64,000 bases of DNA from Hyaloperonospora brassicae. Lineage: Eukaryota > Oomycota > Peronosporomycetes > Peronosporales > Peronosporaceae. Under the pieces are notes generated by a model, which searched no databases, was not told the DNA's origin, and saw only the letters and a program-made list of their open reading frames with translations. Shown one piece after another: positions 31,180 to 40,543 of the stretch. The DNA lies in assembly GCA_947650285.1 (NCBI GenBank), contig CANTFL010000146.1, positions 248,001 through 312,000 on the forward strand, written 5' to 3'. How positions within the stretch are numbered: position 1 is the stretch's first letter; every line of letters starts with the position of its first letter. The position numbers and the translations under genes were made by a program.

Positions 31180-31720
31180 AGAGGTTATTGTTGGGCTTAA
31201 TGAGGTCAGATACCAAGTATTATTTAATGCTAAACACCTACCTACACATTTAGTATCCGCTGTCTTCAAGAAAAGTTGCGTCCGCACTTAATTAGGTCAT
31301 TCACGGATGTCGCAAAGAAGGAAATTGCGTATACGCTCAAACTTCCGCGCAAACTACGCACACACCCATTGTTTACAATATATAAATTTAGCCGTGTCGG
31401 GATGCGTCCCACAGGAACTTGGAGGCGCTTGCGCCTCTACATTTGACCTTGCCATCGGCTTCTGAATCCGAACCTGGAGGTCAAGCTGAGCATCCATCCC
31501 GCTTAGACCCAGCTCCAACGCCTGAACGCGAGCTCGCGTCGCGTCGAGAGCACTCTGGGTCTTACTTAACGTATCAAAAAGACAATTCAGTTCGAGAAGC
31601 AGATTCTCGTGCTTCTCCTTCGGTACACAGATCACCACCGATGCTGCTCCGTGAGCAAGGAAGCCACCAGTTCCGTGTGGAGAAAATTCTGAAATGACGT
31701 TGTCGTCATGGCCAATAACA
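31180..31720 (+). pseudogene. Gypsy-3 integrase tail and chromodomain remnant
   Basis: YQVLFNAKHLPTHLVSAVFK matches the Gypsy-1 integrase tail. QGSHQFRVEKILK at about 31650-31693 aligns with the start of the Gypsy-1 chromodomain (QGNHQFHVERLLK) and then stops (TGA). The sense frame is short; the minus-strand frame across the same bases is longer. Confidence 0.65.
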
Positions 31721-31866
31721 AATTCTGGATAAGTGGCATGGGTATTTAACATTAGATTAAATCGTGAAAGTATGAGATAATCCTTCGGCAGGACCTCCCA
31801 TAGGCCGTTGATGATTATTAACATCGCGGCGAGGGTCATCCTTCGACCGAGAACAGGTTTCACCAA
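31354..31866 (-). CDS. Gypsy-3 opposite-strand ORF, coiled-coil part
   Basis: A 170-codon minus-strand frame. It contains FSPHGTGGFLAHGAASVV, matched in Gypsy-1, then a continuous heptad-like segment (KHENLLLELNCLFDTLSK, ALDATRARVQALELGLSG). In Gypsy-1 the same protein segment is split by a frame change, so this older copy keeps the longer frame here. Function unknown. Persistence of an open frame in an element whose sense pol is ruined is notable. Confidence 0.5.
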   Translation of the reverse strand: MVKPVLGRRMTLAAMLIIINGLWEVLPKDYLILSRFNLMLNTHATYPEFVIGHDDNVISEFSPHGTGGFLAHGAASVVICVPKEKHENLLLELNCLFDTLSKTQSALDATRARVQALELGLSGMDAQLDLQVRIQKPMARSNVEAQAPPSSCGTHPDTAKFIYCKQWVCA

Positions 31867-31949
31867 TATTTATGGGTGGGAGCGGGTTGCTCTGCAATTT
31901 ATGGCGGGAATCAGCGGCTACCGGCGCATCTGAAGCATATCGTAAGCAA

Positions 31950-32990
31950 TTACACAACTGGACTCTGTTCTAAGCTTTAGACACTCGTGTCGAGGCATCC
32001 GTTCAAGTTGACTATTGTCCACGCTAGTGTGGTGGAGTGGGGTCTCAAATCTGCGTGACGTCATCCCAAAACACTCACTGTGCCAGACTGCCGACGTGCG
32101 GGTGTATCCCGATGCCGCGTATGGACCTTGACTCACCTTGGGTACCCGTCGGCTGGCGGGTTGCACTCTTCGGTAGACTCGGACGAAGGCTGAGACGTGG
32201 TAGCCTTGTCAGTGGTAGACCTTGGGTCCCTAGTGGATATGCTTCACTAGGTGGGAAGGTAGGTGACCGCTCGATTGATTCGGATAGAGCGGGCTTACAA
32301 CCAGATTCTTCAGGTAGCTTGTCGCCCTGGTCTTTCGTATAATTACAGGGGTGTTAACCTCCTGGTCTTAACCTTGCTCCCTAACCGCTAGGTTAGGAGG
32401 CAGCTTTCGGTAGCGGATAATGAGGTGGGGTTGCTACTCGACGAGCTCACAGGCCAAATACTTCCTGAGGTCCTACATGCACTTGGTCTCGCCACGCAAA
32501 CGTCTTCAACGGGGTGCCGAAGTATATCCTTTCCCCAGAACAGGCGGAAAGGCCTAACAAATTATCTCTTTAAACACGACGACGTGCCACGTAGATCGCA
32601 AATTGAGAATTGTTCGATATAGTCCTATCCTCAAGCTTCTCTACTCTATCCTTGCCCAATGCACTGAATCTTTATGTGGCTAATCAGGAGTAGCCGGACG
32701 ATGAGGGACCGGGTCTACCCATGAGGACTCATGGTCTACCGGTGACGTACCGCGGTTATCATCTGTCAGTACTGCTTGGCCTATACCTTGGCAACGGTCT
32801 CCCCCATGATTGATCTTGCGGTCCCCTCTCTCATGATGGCTTAACCTCTTTCGAGTCCCCTTTTGCTTAAGATACCCCCTTTTCCGAGGGTGACCCCTTG
32901 TCCCTTCACCGGACCGACCTCAAAGCCTATTATTCTTCGAAAGCTTTTCACCACACTGTCACTCGCTTTTAGAGCCATCATACCGCTCAG
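31950..32990. other. About 1 kb of extra sequence inside Gypsy-3
   Basis: Gypsy-1 and Gypsy-3 align on both sides (left: ccgttgatg...ggtcatccttcgacc; right: cacccagcgaa at 33010). In between, Gypsy-3 has roughly 900-1000 bp more. The block is GC-balanced, has no ORF longer than about 100 codons and no recognisable protein. Short inverted pieces occur (ccctagtggatatgcttcactaggtggg). It may be a small non-coding mobile element or a recombination product. Confidence 0.5.
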
Positions 32991-33319
32991 GTGGCGTTGT
33001 TAGTACACCCAGCGAATGAAGTAGTTATCTTCCTCTTCAGTTAATTTGCTAGCAAACAAAGTTATGGGCACGCCCTTGATCTGCCGAACTGGCTCACTAC
33101 AAGCTTTTCTCTCAAGGTGTATAGTGACTTCGCTTATTCAAGAAGACTTTACGGCACCTAATATGCAGTGCCTGTCGAAAGGCAATTTCCGCGGGAGAGG
33201 TAGCCTCTGGGCAATTGGACCATGTCTACAGACTACGGTCCACCGTTTGAAGGAGATTTTGCTCGACGTCAGGTGCTGTAAACACATGGCCGCAACGGTT
33301 TGGGTGACCCTTTCAGTCT

Positions 33320-33611
33320 GGTAGCATTGAAGAGCACTCCTATCTCGATGAAGAACCAACTCTTGCTGCTCGTCGAGCGGGTTGGTGATGATGGTTTCCC
33401 TAGCATCCTTTTATGATGCTTCGACGCTAATGCGTTGGTTTCACCACGTTCGACGAACGCATTGGGTGCTTAAAGAGGTCGTACCTCATTTACATGGGTT
33501 TGGACATCGTCCCTTCTTCACCATGGACACTGGCATCGCTACCATTGTCCACCTCCTCATAGAGATCGAATTCGAGGAAAGAGCCTGAGACTCGTGGGGT
33601 GGCGGTGCCAT
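33320..33611 (-). pseudogene. Gypsy-3 opposite-strand ORF, N-terminal part
   Basis: It starts at ATG 33611 with MAPPPHESQALSSN, matching MASPTQESSTLSSN of Gypsy-1. After a frame change, NGSDASVHGEEGTMSKPM corresponds to YGSDTDIHCEERTMSDSP, and near 33375 NPLDEQQEL is identical to Gypsy-1. Frame changes and one stop make it a pseudogene in this copy, but protein-level similarity is clear across frames. Confidence 0.55.
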
Positions 33612-33752
33612 GAACCTTAGTTCTCTGATCAATTCTGTGAGGTTAGGCGTGCACACACCGTTCTCTTCGAGGAAAGAATTCGATCGACGTTTTGTTGTAA
33701 TGTCAGTCTGGTTGGAAGGGGTGGAAGAGAGGTACACGATGGTTGGTAGCCG

Positions 33753-34201
33753 ACACAACATGTGTGTTATACGTTAGGGATGAGATTCCATCACAAATTA
33801 TGTTAGACACCGTATCAGTTGTTGGGGGTTGACGTGTGTCAGGCACCATATAAGAGATCATATATAGGTATTAATAAGGGCATTAGTGTCTAGGTTAAGT
33901 ACATTTAGATTGAGGTGCATTGTTTGGATAAACAAATAAAGTTCAGTTCCCCCTTTGGTCCCCATAAGACACGTGCTTTCAAAAGGCGTCGTGAGATCGA
34001 CAAGAGTCTAGCAAACACCTCGCCAATGTAGCTACTCTTGAGCACTATGTGCTGTGATTCTTTGAATCGTTTAGTCCCCTGGAACAGGGACCGAAAGCGC
34101 TCTGGGCTTGTTGACTCTCTGAGTCGGGTTCGTTGAGCTAAGTTGGTCGTTGAGCATTGAAGTCGTCCTATGACTAAAGGAGCTGTGCAGCTCCGCTATA
34201 C
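33753..34201 (+). repeat. Gypsy-3 3' LTR
   Basis: It matches 25878-26326. The true left edge is probably about 25-35 bases further left, just after the purine tract ggaagagagg (33723-33732). Confidence 0.85.
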
Positions 34202-34203
34202 AA

Positions 34204-34443
34204 TATTAACGACTCGCACATCGGTGCGAATTCGAAACTAAGGATACCATGGCCACAGCCAGCGTCCAGGAAGTGAAGAGGAGGTCTCGACTTTGCATTT
34301 GCATTGTGCCCGAATTTCTCGTGAATGTCACGGTGCGCAATTCGCAGTGCGTCGGCGGCCCAGTACTGAGTCATCGGACCAAAGACCGAGCTATAGGTCG
34401 TTGCATGGGCAGACCACTTGGCATCCGTATAATCGTTCTCCAT
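34204..34443 (-). pseudogene. SAM-dependent methyltransferase, N-terminal part (gene split by Gypsy-3)
   Basis: ATG at 34443 (MENDYTDAKWSAHATTYSSV) opens a frame with the class I methyltransferase motif I, FLDAGCGHGILSFEF (D-x-G-x-G-x-G type), where SAM binds. Then ...MCESLI runs into the Gypsy-3 LTR. Codon register continues into LTDVDLR at 25871, so the halves were one exon. Promoter and start are intact, so a truncated 80-90 residue product could still be made, ending in LTR sequence. It would lack the rest of the SAM fold. Confidence 0.8.
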
Positions 34444-35466
34444 TTACGAAAAGATTGGAGGATTTTCGGGTAAAGGTATGGGAGAAAAAGGTGCGGAATT
34501 TGAGGTGTGCGTGGGTCAAAAATCAGGATCGAGGGTGTTGTATTGGAGCAGGCAAATGCCGAAGTGAGTGGATTGAATGTTTACCTTCACCGAAGCTTGT
34601 TCGACTTGATCTGCCTTGAGCTGTTCATGCGACTTCTCAAGCACCAAAAACGATTTCGTGACTTTTCGAACACTTGAGATGATTTCGTGACTTTTCAAAT
34701 CCCAAAGATGATTCAGTGGAAAGGAGAAACCGTTCTACATCATGTAAGAATATTATCCATAACCGCCGTGACATGAGCAACGGTACTTCAACACAAGAGC
34801 AGGTCCATGGGTCGCGCACGAGTTCTTGGCTACGTGACGACGTTTATGATGGTTTCAAGAATGTTCGCCATTTTCTCTTCACGATCGACGGACAGACTGT
34901 GGCGTCAACAAAGTAACGATGTAATTTTTTTGCTGACTTGATGATGAAAGCAACCTTTCGATACAAACGAGACGAACGAAAGACGCTACGAGCTACTCTT
35001 GTGGCATCAATGTATGCTGGACACACCATGTAGATAACGCGCGTTCACATCTCTGGCGATCAAAGCGCCTTGTCGTTGAGAATCCATTTGCCCGTCCGCT
35101 TGCTTGAATGTACTGGACGCTCGCAACGCCATCACGGCCAGAGGAGCGACAAAAAGGCTCCGTGGTATCCATCAGTGGGCGGCATCGCGTGCAATCGCAT
35201 CGCAATACCCTTCAGAATAGTTGATGTCGTGTATATGGTTGAGATACTGTAGCAGCTTGCTATTCGTTGCAGTTGCCGCTGCCTGACGAGGCTGGGCAGT
35301 TTCACCACCCCCAAACACTACTGAAATCTGGGAGGCTCGAGAGACTGTCAGCGTTGCACTTGCAGAAGAACGAGTGCCTTGATACGACAAGAAGTTTTAG
35401 AGACAAAGCCTTCGCATGCCTCTCACTCGAGCATCACGGCACCGCATGTACTACTACAGAGGTACG

Positions 35467-35600
35467 TGCCGCGACGGACGTTTGCTCTTTGTACATATCG
35501 AGCGAGTCCCGCCAGTTGGTCTCGATTTACTACATGCCGCGACGGATGTTTGCTCGTTGTATATATCGAGCGAGTCCCGCCAGTTTGGGTCTCTATTTAC
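35467..35600. repeat. 68-bp tandem repeat, two copies
   Basis: tgccgcgacgga(c/t)gtttgctc at 35467 and 35535; the units share atatcgagcgagtcccgcca. Period 68 bp, with a few differences. Confidence 0.85.
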
Positions 35601-35756
35601 CCGTAAAAAGTGGGTACTTCATTTTCAGGAGCGACACAATGTTGGAAGCAAACGCAAGAAAAGTCCCACGTAACGAAAAGAGCTGCTGGACGGATGGTCA
35701 GTATGAACAGCAATCTCGCGTCCGTTCTGTCCTTGCAGCTTTGCTACCAGTGTTTG

Positions 35757-35853
35757 CGATCCCAACTCTTCGCACACCTGTGTTTCCGATCCCAACTCGT
35801 CATGTCTCGCCGTTTCGCCACGTTCCATCGTCATGGGCTGTGTATCGCGCCTT
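35757..35853. repeat. Short dispersed repeat, copy 2
   Basis: Same sequence as 23216-23312. The minus strand reads MTMERGETARHDELGSETQV at the shared part and then diverges. Confidence 0.7.
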
Positions 35854-36096
35854 TTCCAACGCTCAGGCTATAAAAAGTCACATACAAAATTGGGCCACCT
35901 GCAAGAAACGACTGTCCCGTCTGTGGACGACAGACCCACCAGGCAAGCGCAGGATGACGTGAGCTGCGTCATATTTTTCCATCGTCCCACGGTTCGTCAC
36001 GGCTGTCTTTCTTTTTGGACGACTGTTGGCAACGGTCGTCCACTTGATCGCATCGCTTCCACCAAACGTCGTTCATCGTGCACTGGTCGTGACCTC

Positions 36097-37918
36097 ATGC
36101 GTGCACTTCGAGGTGCTTCGTCCATCCCTCGCTGGCTCGTGCAGCTCCCCGTGCCCCCCGTGCTCCAGCTGCATCCATGGCGGCTCCTCGCGGCGCTCTT
36201 GCGGTCGCCCAGTCGGCTCTTGGACGGCGTGACCGCTTCGCATCATCGCTATTTGGACCGCGTGGCGGCTGCCGTGACGCAGAATCCAGTGCTGTTCCCC
36301 CATGGCTTTTTCGCTGAGGGGTGGGGCGACCTGAGTACGTTCGAGCGGATCCGAGAGCTGGTGCAGAGTCGACGGCTCGAAGAGGTCGTGAGGTTGCGCG
36401 GCGGTGACGTGACGTGGCGGACGACGACGACGACGACTGGGCAAGCGCTGTCCAGGGCGAAGGTGGTGCTGCGAGAAGGTCAGTTTCTGAGCACGTTGGC
36501 AAACGCAGCGCAGTTGCTCCCAGCAGAGAGTCTCAACGCGCAATGTGAGTTGGTCACTCCGTTGGAATGGGAGCGAGAGGACGGCTCGATCCCACAAGGA
36601 ACGACCCATCGACCGCTTGTGGGTACGTTCTATGGTGACTGCACACTGTGAAATGGGTCATGAATCGTAGTGGTGGTGATGGTGGTAAGGAGTATTCTTG
36701 TGTGTGTGTTGCTGTTGTTGTGTTGTGTTGTGTTGTCACTGGCTGATTGTGTGTTTGTAGTGCTATTACCGGGAACGGGAGAGCACGGATTTGTGCATCG
36801 AAGGACGTCGATTGCGATTCCACTGGCCAAACAAGGACTCGCGACGTTGGTGCGGTGTGTGGGTAGCTGCAAAGCGGTGCGACGGAAGATTATTGATCCG
36901 TTGTCTGCTGCTGTTTTTTGGTGGTGGGTTGGCCCGTGGGTTGGTTGGTTGGCTGGTTGCATGCTTGTGTGCTTTAGATCTTGGAAGGACCTTTTTACGG
37001 CAAGCGCAAACCACCTCAGCAAAAAGGGTCGAAGCTGCGGAGGTGTGAGACGTATCACGTGTTAGTTGTTATGGGCTGCTTATCGCTTGGTCATGTGCTG
37101 AAGGATTCTACTGTGGACGTTGTCTCGTGTAGGGTAAGCGACCTGCCGATTCTAGGCCAAGCAACGATTGAAGAAGCCAAGTCCTTGCTGCAGTACTTCC
37201 ATGAGCACCATGGGTTCTCGCAACTCGTAGTTGCAGGCAGCAGTATGGGCGGACTGCATGCTGCTATGGTCGCATCCGTGTTTCCTGGCGAGGTGGGCGT
37301 GACAGCCTGGTTGGCGCCACCATCTGCCGCCCCTGTTTTTGCAGACGGATTACTCTCAGGAGCTTGCAACTGGCGGTCGCTGTACAAACAACACGAGTTG
37401 CTATTGCTGGACAAAATGCTGACAGGATACGCCGTAGCAGACTCGTGCGAGAACCAGATCGATGGTGTCTTTGAGGGTGCAAACGGTCGCGCTGAGCTCG
37501 CTGACGTGGCGCCAGATCCCGTGCAAGAAGTGAAGAAGCGCATGAGATTGTTCCTCTCCATCACGGACATTGACAACTTCTTACCTCCGCGACGGTCAGA
37601 TGCCGTGATCTTTGTCTACGGCACTGAAGACGAGTACATTAGTTCCAAGGAGTCTCAGTGGGAGGTACGTGTTGTTGTTTCACATCGATTGTGACAGCTG
37701 ACACCTCAGTCTTGACGATGTTGTCTGTCTAGCGCATGCGCGAACAATGGAGAGCAGCGCACTTTAGAACGATACGGACAGGCCACGTCAGCGGTATATT
37801 GCTAGAGCAAACAGCTTACCGCGAGACTATCTTGGAAGTCGTTGGTTTGTTACAGAACCGAAGTGCAGTAGCAGAGTCCTCGTCAAGCGCTACTGTTTCT
37901 TCCGGCTTGACACGTTGA
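36097..37918 (+). CDS. ABHD18-like alpha/beta hydrolase (DUF2048), five exons
   Basis: Exons 36097-36622, 36761-36849, 36978-37042, 37133-37664 and 37733-37918 join to 1398 nt (465 residues). All introns are GT-AG, 68-138 bp, and frame is kept throughout. Intron 2 has a weak donor (GTGCGG), but the protein across it (GLATLILEGPFYGKRKP) is diagnostic. The family signature LPGTGEHGF, LEGPFYG, GSKLRRVSDLPILG and the nucleophile elbow G-S-S-M-G-G (Ser about 264) are present. An acid (YGTEDEYI) and a His (TGHVSG) near the end complete a likely triad. Predicted hydrolase; the substrate of this family is not established. ATG 36097 is chosen because the upstream in-frame sequence lies in the spacer. 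No signal peptide is obvious. Confidence 0.85.
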
Positions 37919-38076
37919 CGAGCTTCCGATTGCACGCGTGCACCAACGTCTTATTTTGAACATCAGCAGCTGCCAGGTACAGCATAATCAAGCCAAGCTA
38001 GCTTCTAGCTCGGCATTGCAACAACAAAGACATTGTCTTATCCTTCGCATTCGCATCAGTCGTACAATCGGATTAC

Positions 38077-39978
38077 TCACTCGTGTAGACAGCAGACGAC
38101 AATGTCCTGGTACGTGCTCATCACGGTGCGCAGCTCCCCGCGAGACAAGTTCTCGCGCCACATAATCTCTTCGATATGGTGCTCTCCATGAAAATACACG
38201 CACAGGCGCTTGAACAGCGCAAACACGGGATTGGGTTTGGCGATCTTGGCCAGATACGCCCGCTCCTGATCGGTGAACAGCAACTGGCTCGCGACGTTCG
38301 TCGCTTGCGCCATCGGCACTGTGCTGCCTCCGTGTCCTTCTGCTGTAGGACGTCCGCACATTGGTGCCACTGGAGGCGACGGCAATGCCAAACTTGCTGG
38401 ACCAGCAGGTGGTGTCTGCGCTACCGACACACTTCCAGTTACGCTCGCGTTTGTCATGCTGCTGTTGACACGCCGACGACGGAAGCTGGATGCTATGGGT
38501 ACAGGAGAGGACTCTCCGACGGACGAAGCGCGTTTGGCGCCAAGGTCAGCGGCGTAGTCTCCGTCCGACGGAATCATAAAATAGATGTAGCGGTGGAGCT
38601 GCACAACAAATCGCTGCTGCAGCAGCCAGATCAGCATGTGGACGTACTCCGTTTTCTTCGCCGTCGACAGAGTCTTCATGTACTCGCCAATGCGACGCGT
38701 TCCTGAGAATGTCGACAACACTTCTCCCAGTTCATAGGGTGCAAACTTCCGCCGGAACTCCACTGCCAGCGGTGATGCGACGTGCAAATCTGCGCTCGCA
38801 GTCACCTGGTAGATGTTGTACAGCGTGATGGCGTCCACGATACGCCCGTGTCCCCAGTAGACGAGATGAGCCGACAGGCGAAAGACCTGGTGGATCGGAA
38901 TACTAGTCTCGAGAGCGATGTCCTGAAAACTCTTCAACGGGTTCACCGCCTCAACCAGATCTCGTAGCTGACGTGCATGATCGGCCGGCAATTGCGTCAA
39001 AATTGCACTCTTGTCCGACAAGAGCAGCAGCGTGTGGTACGGACGTAGACTCGCCATCTGCACCGTCACCGCATCCGTGAGCGTCAGCGATAACTTGACC
39101 CATCCATTTAGGACAACGTGCGCAGCCCCTGCTTCCGCGAGTCCATGAAACACGCGCTTCAAATCGTTCGCCAAGACGCTCTTCTCCAGCGACACCGCCG
39201 TCAGCGTCTGCATGTCCACCTCCACACTGCTCGATCCACTCCCACTCTCCCCCGCTTCGCTTCGCAAATGATGAGGCGGCGGCATCTGATGCGGATGTGG
39301 ATGGTACACATGCACCCCACTTGCCCCAGCAGCAGTCCCCGCACTGCCACCTCCACCGTCCACAGTCCCACCTGCGCCGTTACTGCTCACTGCACCTCCC
39401 ACTGCTGCTGCAGCTGCTGCACCCGCTGCACTCGGACCCGACGCGCCGCTACTCGTTCCACCTGCCCCTGTGTTCGCTGCACTGCTCGTCCCGGCGCGCC
39501 GCGCGCTCTGCACGACTTCGTCCCGCACGTGCAGCAGCTCCCGCACTTCGCTCGACACGAACCCCACGCGCAGCTCCTCGTGCAGCAGTCCGTTCGCCAG
39601 CTGCGCCGCCACTGTATAAAACGCCTGCGCCCGCGTCCGCCGCCGCTCGTCCGTTGTCGCGCCGGCGTCCGCGCGCCACACGCCGTCGTCGGTCAGCGCG
39701 AAGATGACGTTGAACATTGTCGTCTCGTGCGCGTCGGTGGACACGAGCACGGGGTGGCTCACGAACCGCAGCTCGTCGACCACGAGCTCGAGGCGCGCGT
39801 TGCAGAGCGCGTTCTTGGGGCGGAAGAGCTTCGCCAGGAGCGGCGCCGGCAGCGTGTGGAAGCTCGAGGCCTTGTGCGGCGGCGCCGGCGGGTAGCGGAA
39901 CGCCAAGTTGCAGCCTTTGCTGCTGTCGTCGACGACGAGCGCGAGGCCGACGAGGCGGCAGCCGTCGGCCGAGGGCAT
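38077..39978 (-). CDS. NPRL3: NPRL3, GATOR1 complex subunit
   Basis: A single 633-codon exon. The N-terminus (LALVVDDSSKGCNLAFRYPP, ELVVDELRFVSHPVLV) is the longin-like start of the nitrogen permease regulator 3 family. The middle (about 170-250) is a low-complexity Ala/Gly/Ser and His-rich insert. The C-terminus (LAKIAKPNPVFALFKRLC, MWRENLSRGELRTVMSTY) is the conserved winged-helix end. In other eukaryotes NPRL3 with NPRL2 and DEPDC5 forms GATOR1, the GTPase-activating complex that shuts off TORC1 at the lysosome or vacuole when amino acids are scarce. Start ATG 39978 lies just inside a GC-rich region. Upstream is a G-rich promoter with a 33-bp tandem repeat. Confidence 0.85.
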   Translation of the reverse strand: MPSADGCRLVGLALVVDDSSKGCNLAFRYPPAPPHKASSFHTLPAPLLAKLFRPKNALCNARLELVVDELRFVSHPVLVSTDAHETTMFNVIFALTDDGVWRADAGATTDERRRTRAQAFYTVAAQLANGLLHEELRVGFVSSEVRELLHVRDEVVQSARRAGTSSAANTGAGGTSSGASGPSAAGAAAAAAVGGAVSSNGAGGTVDGGGGSAGTAAGASGVHVYHPHPHQMPPPHHLRSEAGESGSGSSSVEVDMQTLTAVSLEKSVLANDLKRVFHGLAEAGAAHVVLNGWVKLSLTLTDAVTVQMASLRPYHTLLLLSDKSAILTQLPADHARQLRDLVEAVNPLKSFQDIALETSIPIHQVFRLSAHLVYWGHGRIVDAITLYNIYQVTASADLHVASPLAVEFRRKFAPYELGEVLSTFSGTRRIGEYMKTLSTAKKTEYVHMLIWLLQQRFVVQLHRYIYFMIPSDGDYAADLGAKRASSVGESSPVPIASSFRRRRVNSSMTNASVTGSVSVAQTPPAGPASLALPSPPVAPMCGRPTAEGHGGSTVPMAQATNVASQLLFTDQERAYLAKIAKPNPVFALFKRLCVYFHGEHHIEEIMWRENLSRGELRTVMSTYQDIVVCCLHE

Positions 39979-40096
39979 GGGCCGAGGAGCTGCTGGTTAG
40001 GTGCGGTGCGGTGCGTACTTTGGAGCGTGCAAGGGCGGGGGACAAGAGACAGGACGGGACGGGGGGGCACGTGACGGATGTTGGTGGAGAGTGAGT

Positions 40097-40115
40097 GGGC
40101 GGGTGGGTGGGTGGG
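40097..40115 (+). promoter_or_regulatory. G-quadruplex-capable run upstream of NPRL3
   Basis: Five GGG triplets separated by single bases (gggcgggtgggtgggtggg) about 120 bp upstream of the NPRL3 start. The G-rich strand is the plus strand, which is the NPRL3 template strand. The motif is seen; folding is an inference. Confidence 0.5.
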
Positions 40116-40238
40116 TTTTGGTTCTGGTTTTGTTGTCGGAATGGGGGTGGGGAGGGGAGGGGCTGCGAGCGTACTTAGGGGGCGGAGCACACCACGTCGT
40201 GCGTGCGCGCTCGTGCTGTTTGATTGTTTTGGTGAAGA

Positions 40239-40319
40239 AAAAGGTCGCGTGGTCCGACGTGGGATGTTGCTGCAAGGTCGCTTGGTCCGACGTGGGATGT
40301 TGCTGCAAGGTCGCGTGGT
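40239..40319. repeat. 33-bp tandem repeat, about 2.4 copies
   Basis: aaggtcgc(g/t)tggtccgacg begins at 40239 and 40272, and a partial third copy begins at 40305. It lies in the NPRL3 upstream region, about 270 bp from the start codon. Confidence 0.85.
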
Positions 40320-40543
40320 TTCGGGGGTGTGAACGTGGACGTGGATGTTTTCTGAGGCGGCTGACATGACAAGTGGGAGGGACGTCGTGTCCGCCAAATG
40401 GCTTCAGTGAGCCAGCTCTCCTCATACCATGTTCCGCTTTACGCAACGACAACAGTGCAAGCACTTCTCAATGACACAAATGCCAAGTGATCGACATGGC
40501 CACTCGACGTGCTACTGCTCTGCTGCACAAGTTGGCGCTTGTC

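Larger units (their letters stand above)
25878..34201 (+). mobile_element. Gypsy-3: older relative of Gypsy-1, inserted in a methyltransferase gene
   Basis: 449-bp LTR copies at 25878-26326 and 33753-34201 flank gag, protease, RT, RNase H, integrase and chromodomain remnants. LTR and protein sequences are clearly related to Gypsy-1, but pol is riddled with stops and frame changes. LTR divergence by eye is about 6%. The start of the 5' LTR appears trimmed: the 3' LTR has about 25 more similar bases (tacacgatggttggtagccg) after a purine tract. No clean target duplication is therefore visible. Confidence 0.9.
34444..36096. other. Spacer between the methyltransferase and the ABHD18-like gene
   Basis: No gene recognised. 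It holds a repeated phrase (atttcgtgacttttc at about 34654 and 34683), the 68-bp tandem repeat (35467-35600) and the second copy of the dispersed repeat (35757-35853). Several small frames overlap but none resembles a known protein. The last few hundred bases probably carry the ABHD18-like promoter. Confidence 0.4.

Noticed and set aside
39118..40074. Plus-strand frame of 318 codons, Arg/Ala/His-rich
   Set aside because: It is the antisense of the GC-rich NPRL3 5' half. Composition is that of a shadow frame and the minus strand has clear family motifs.
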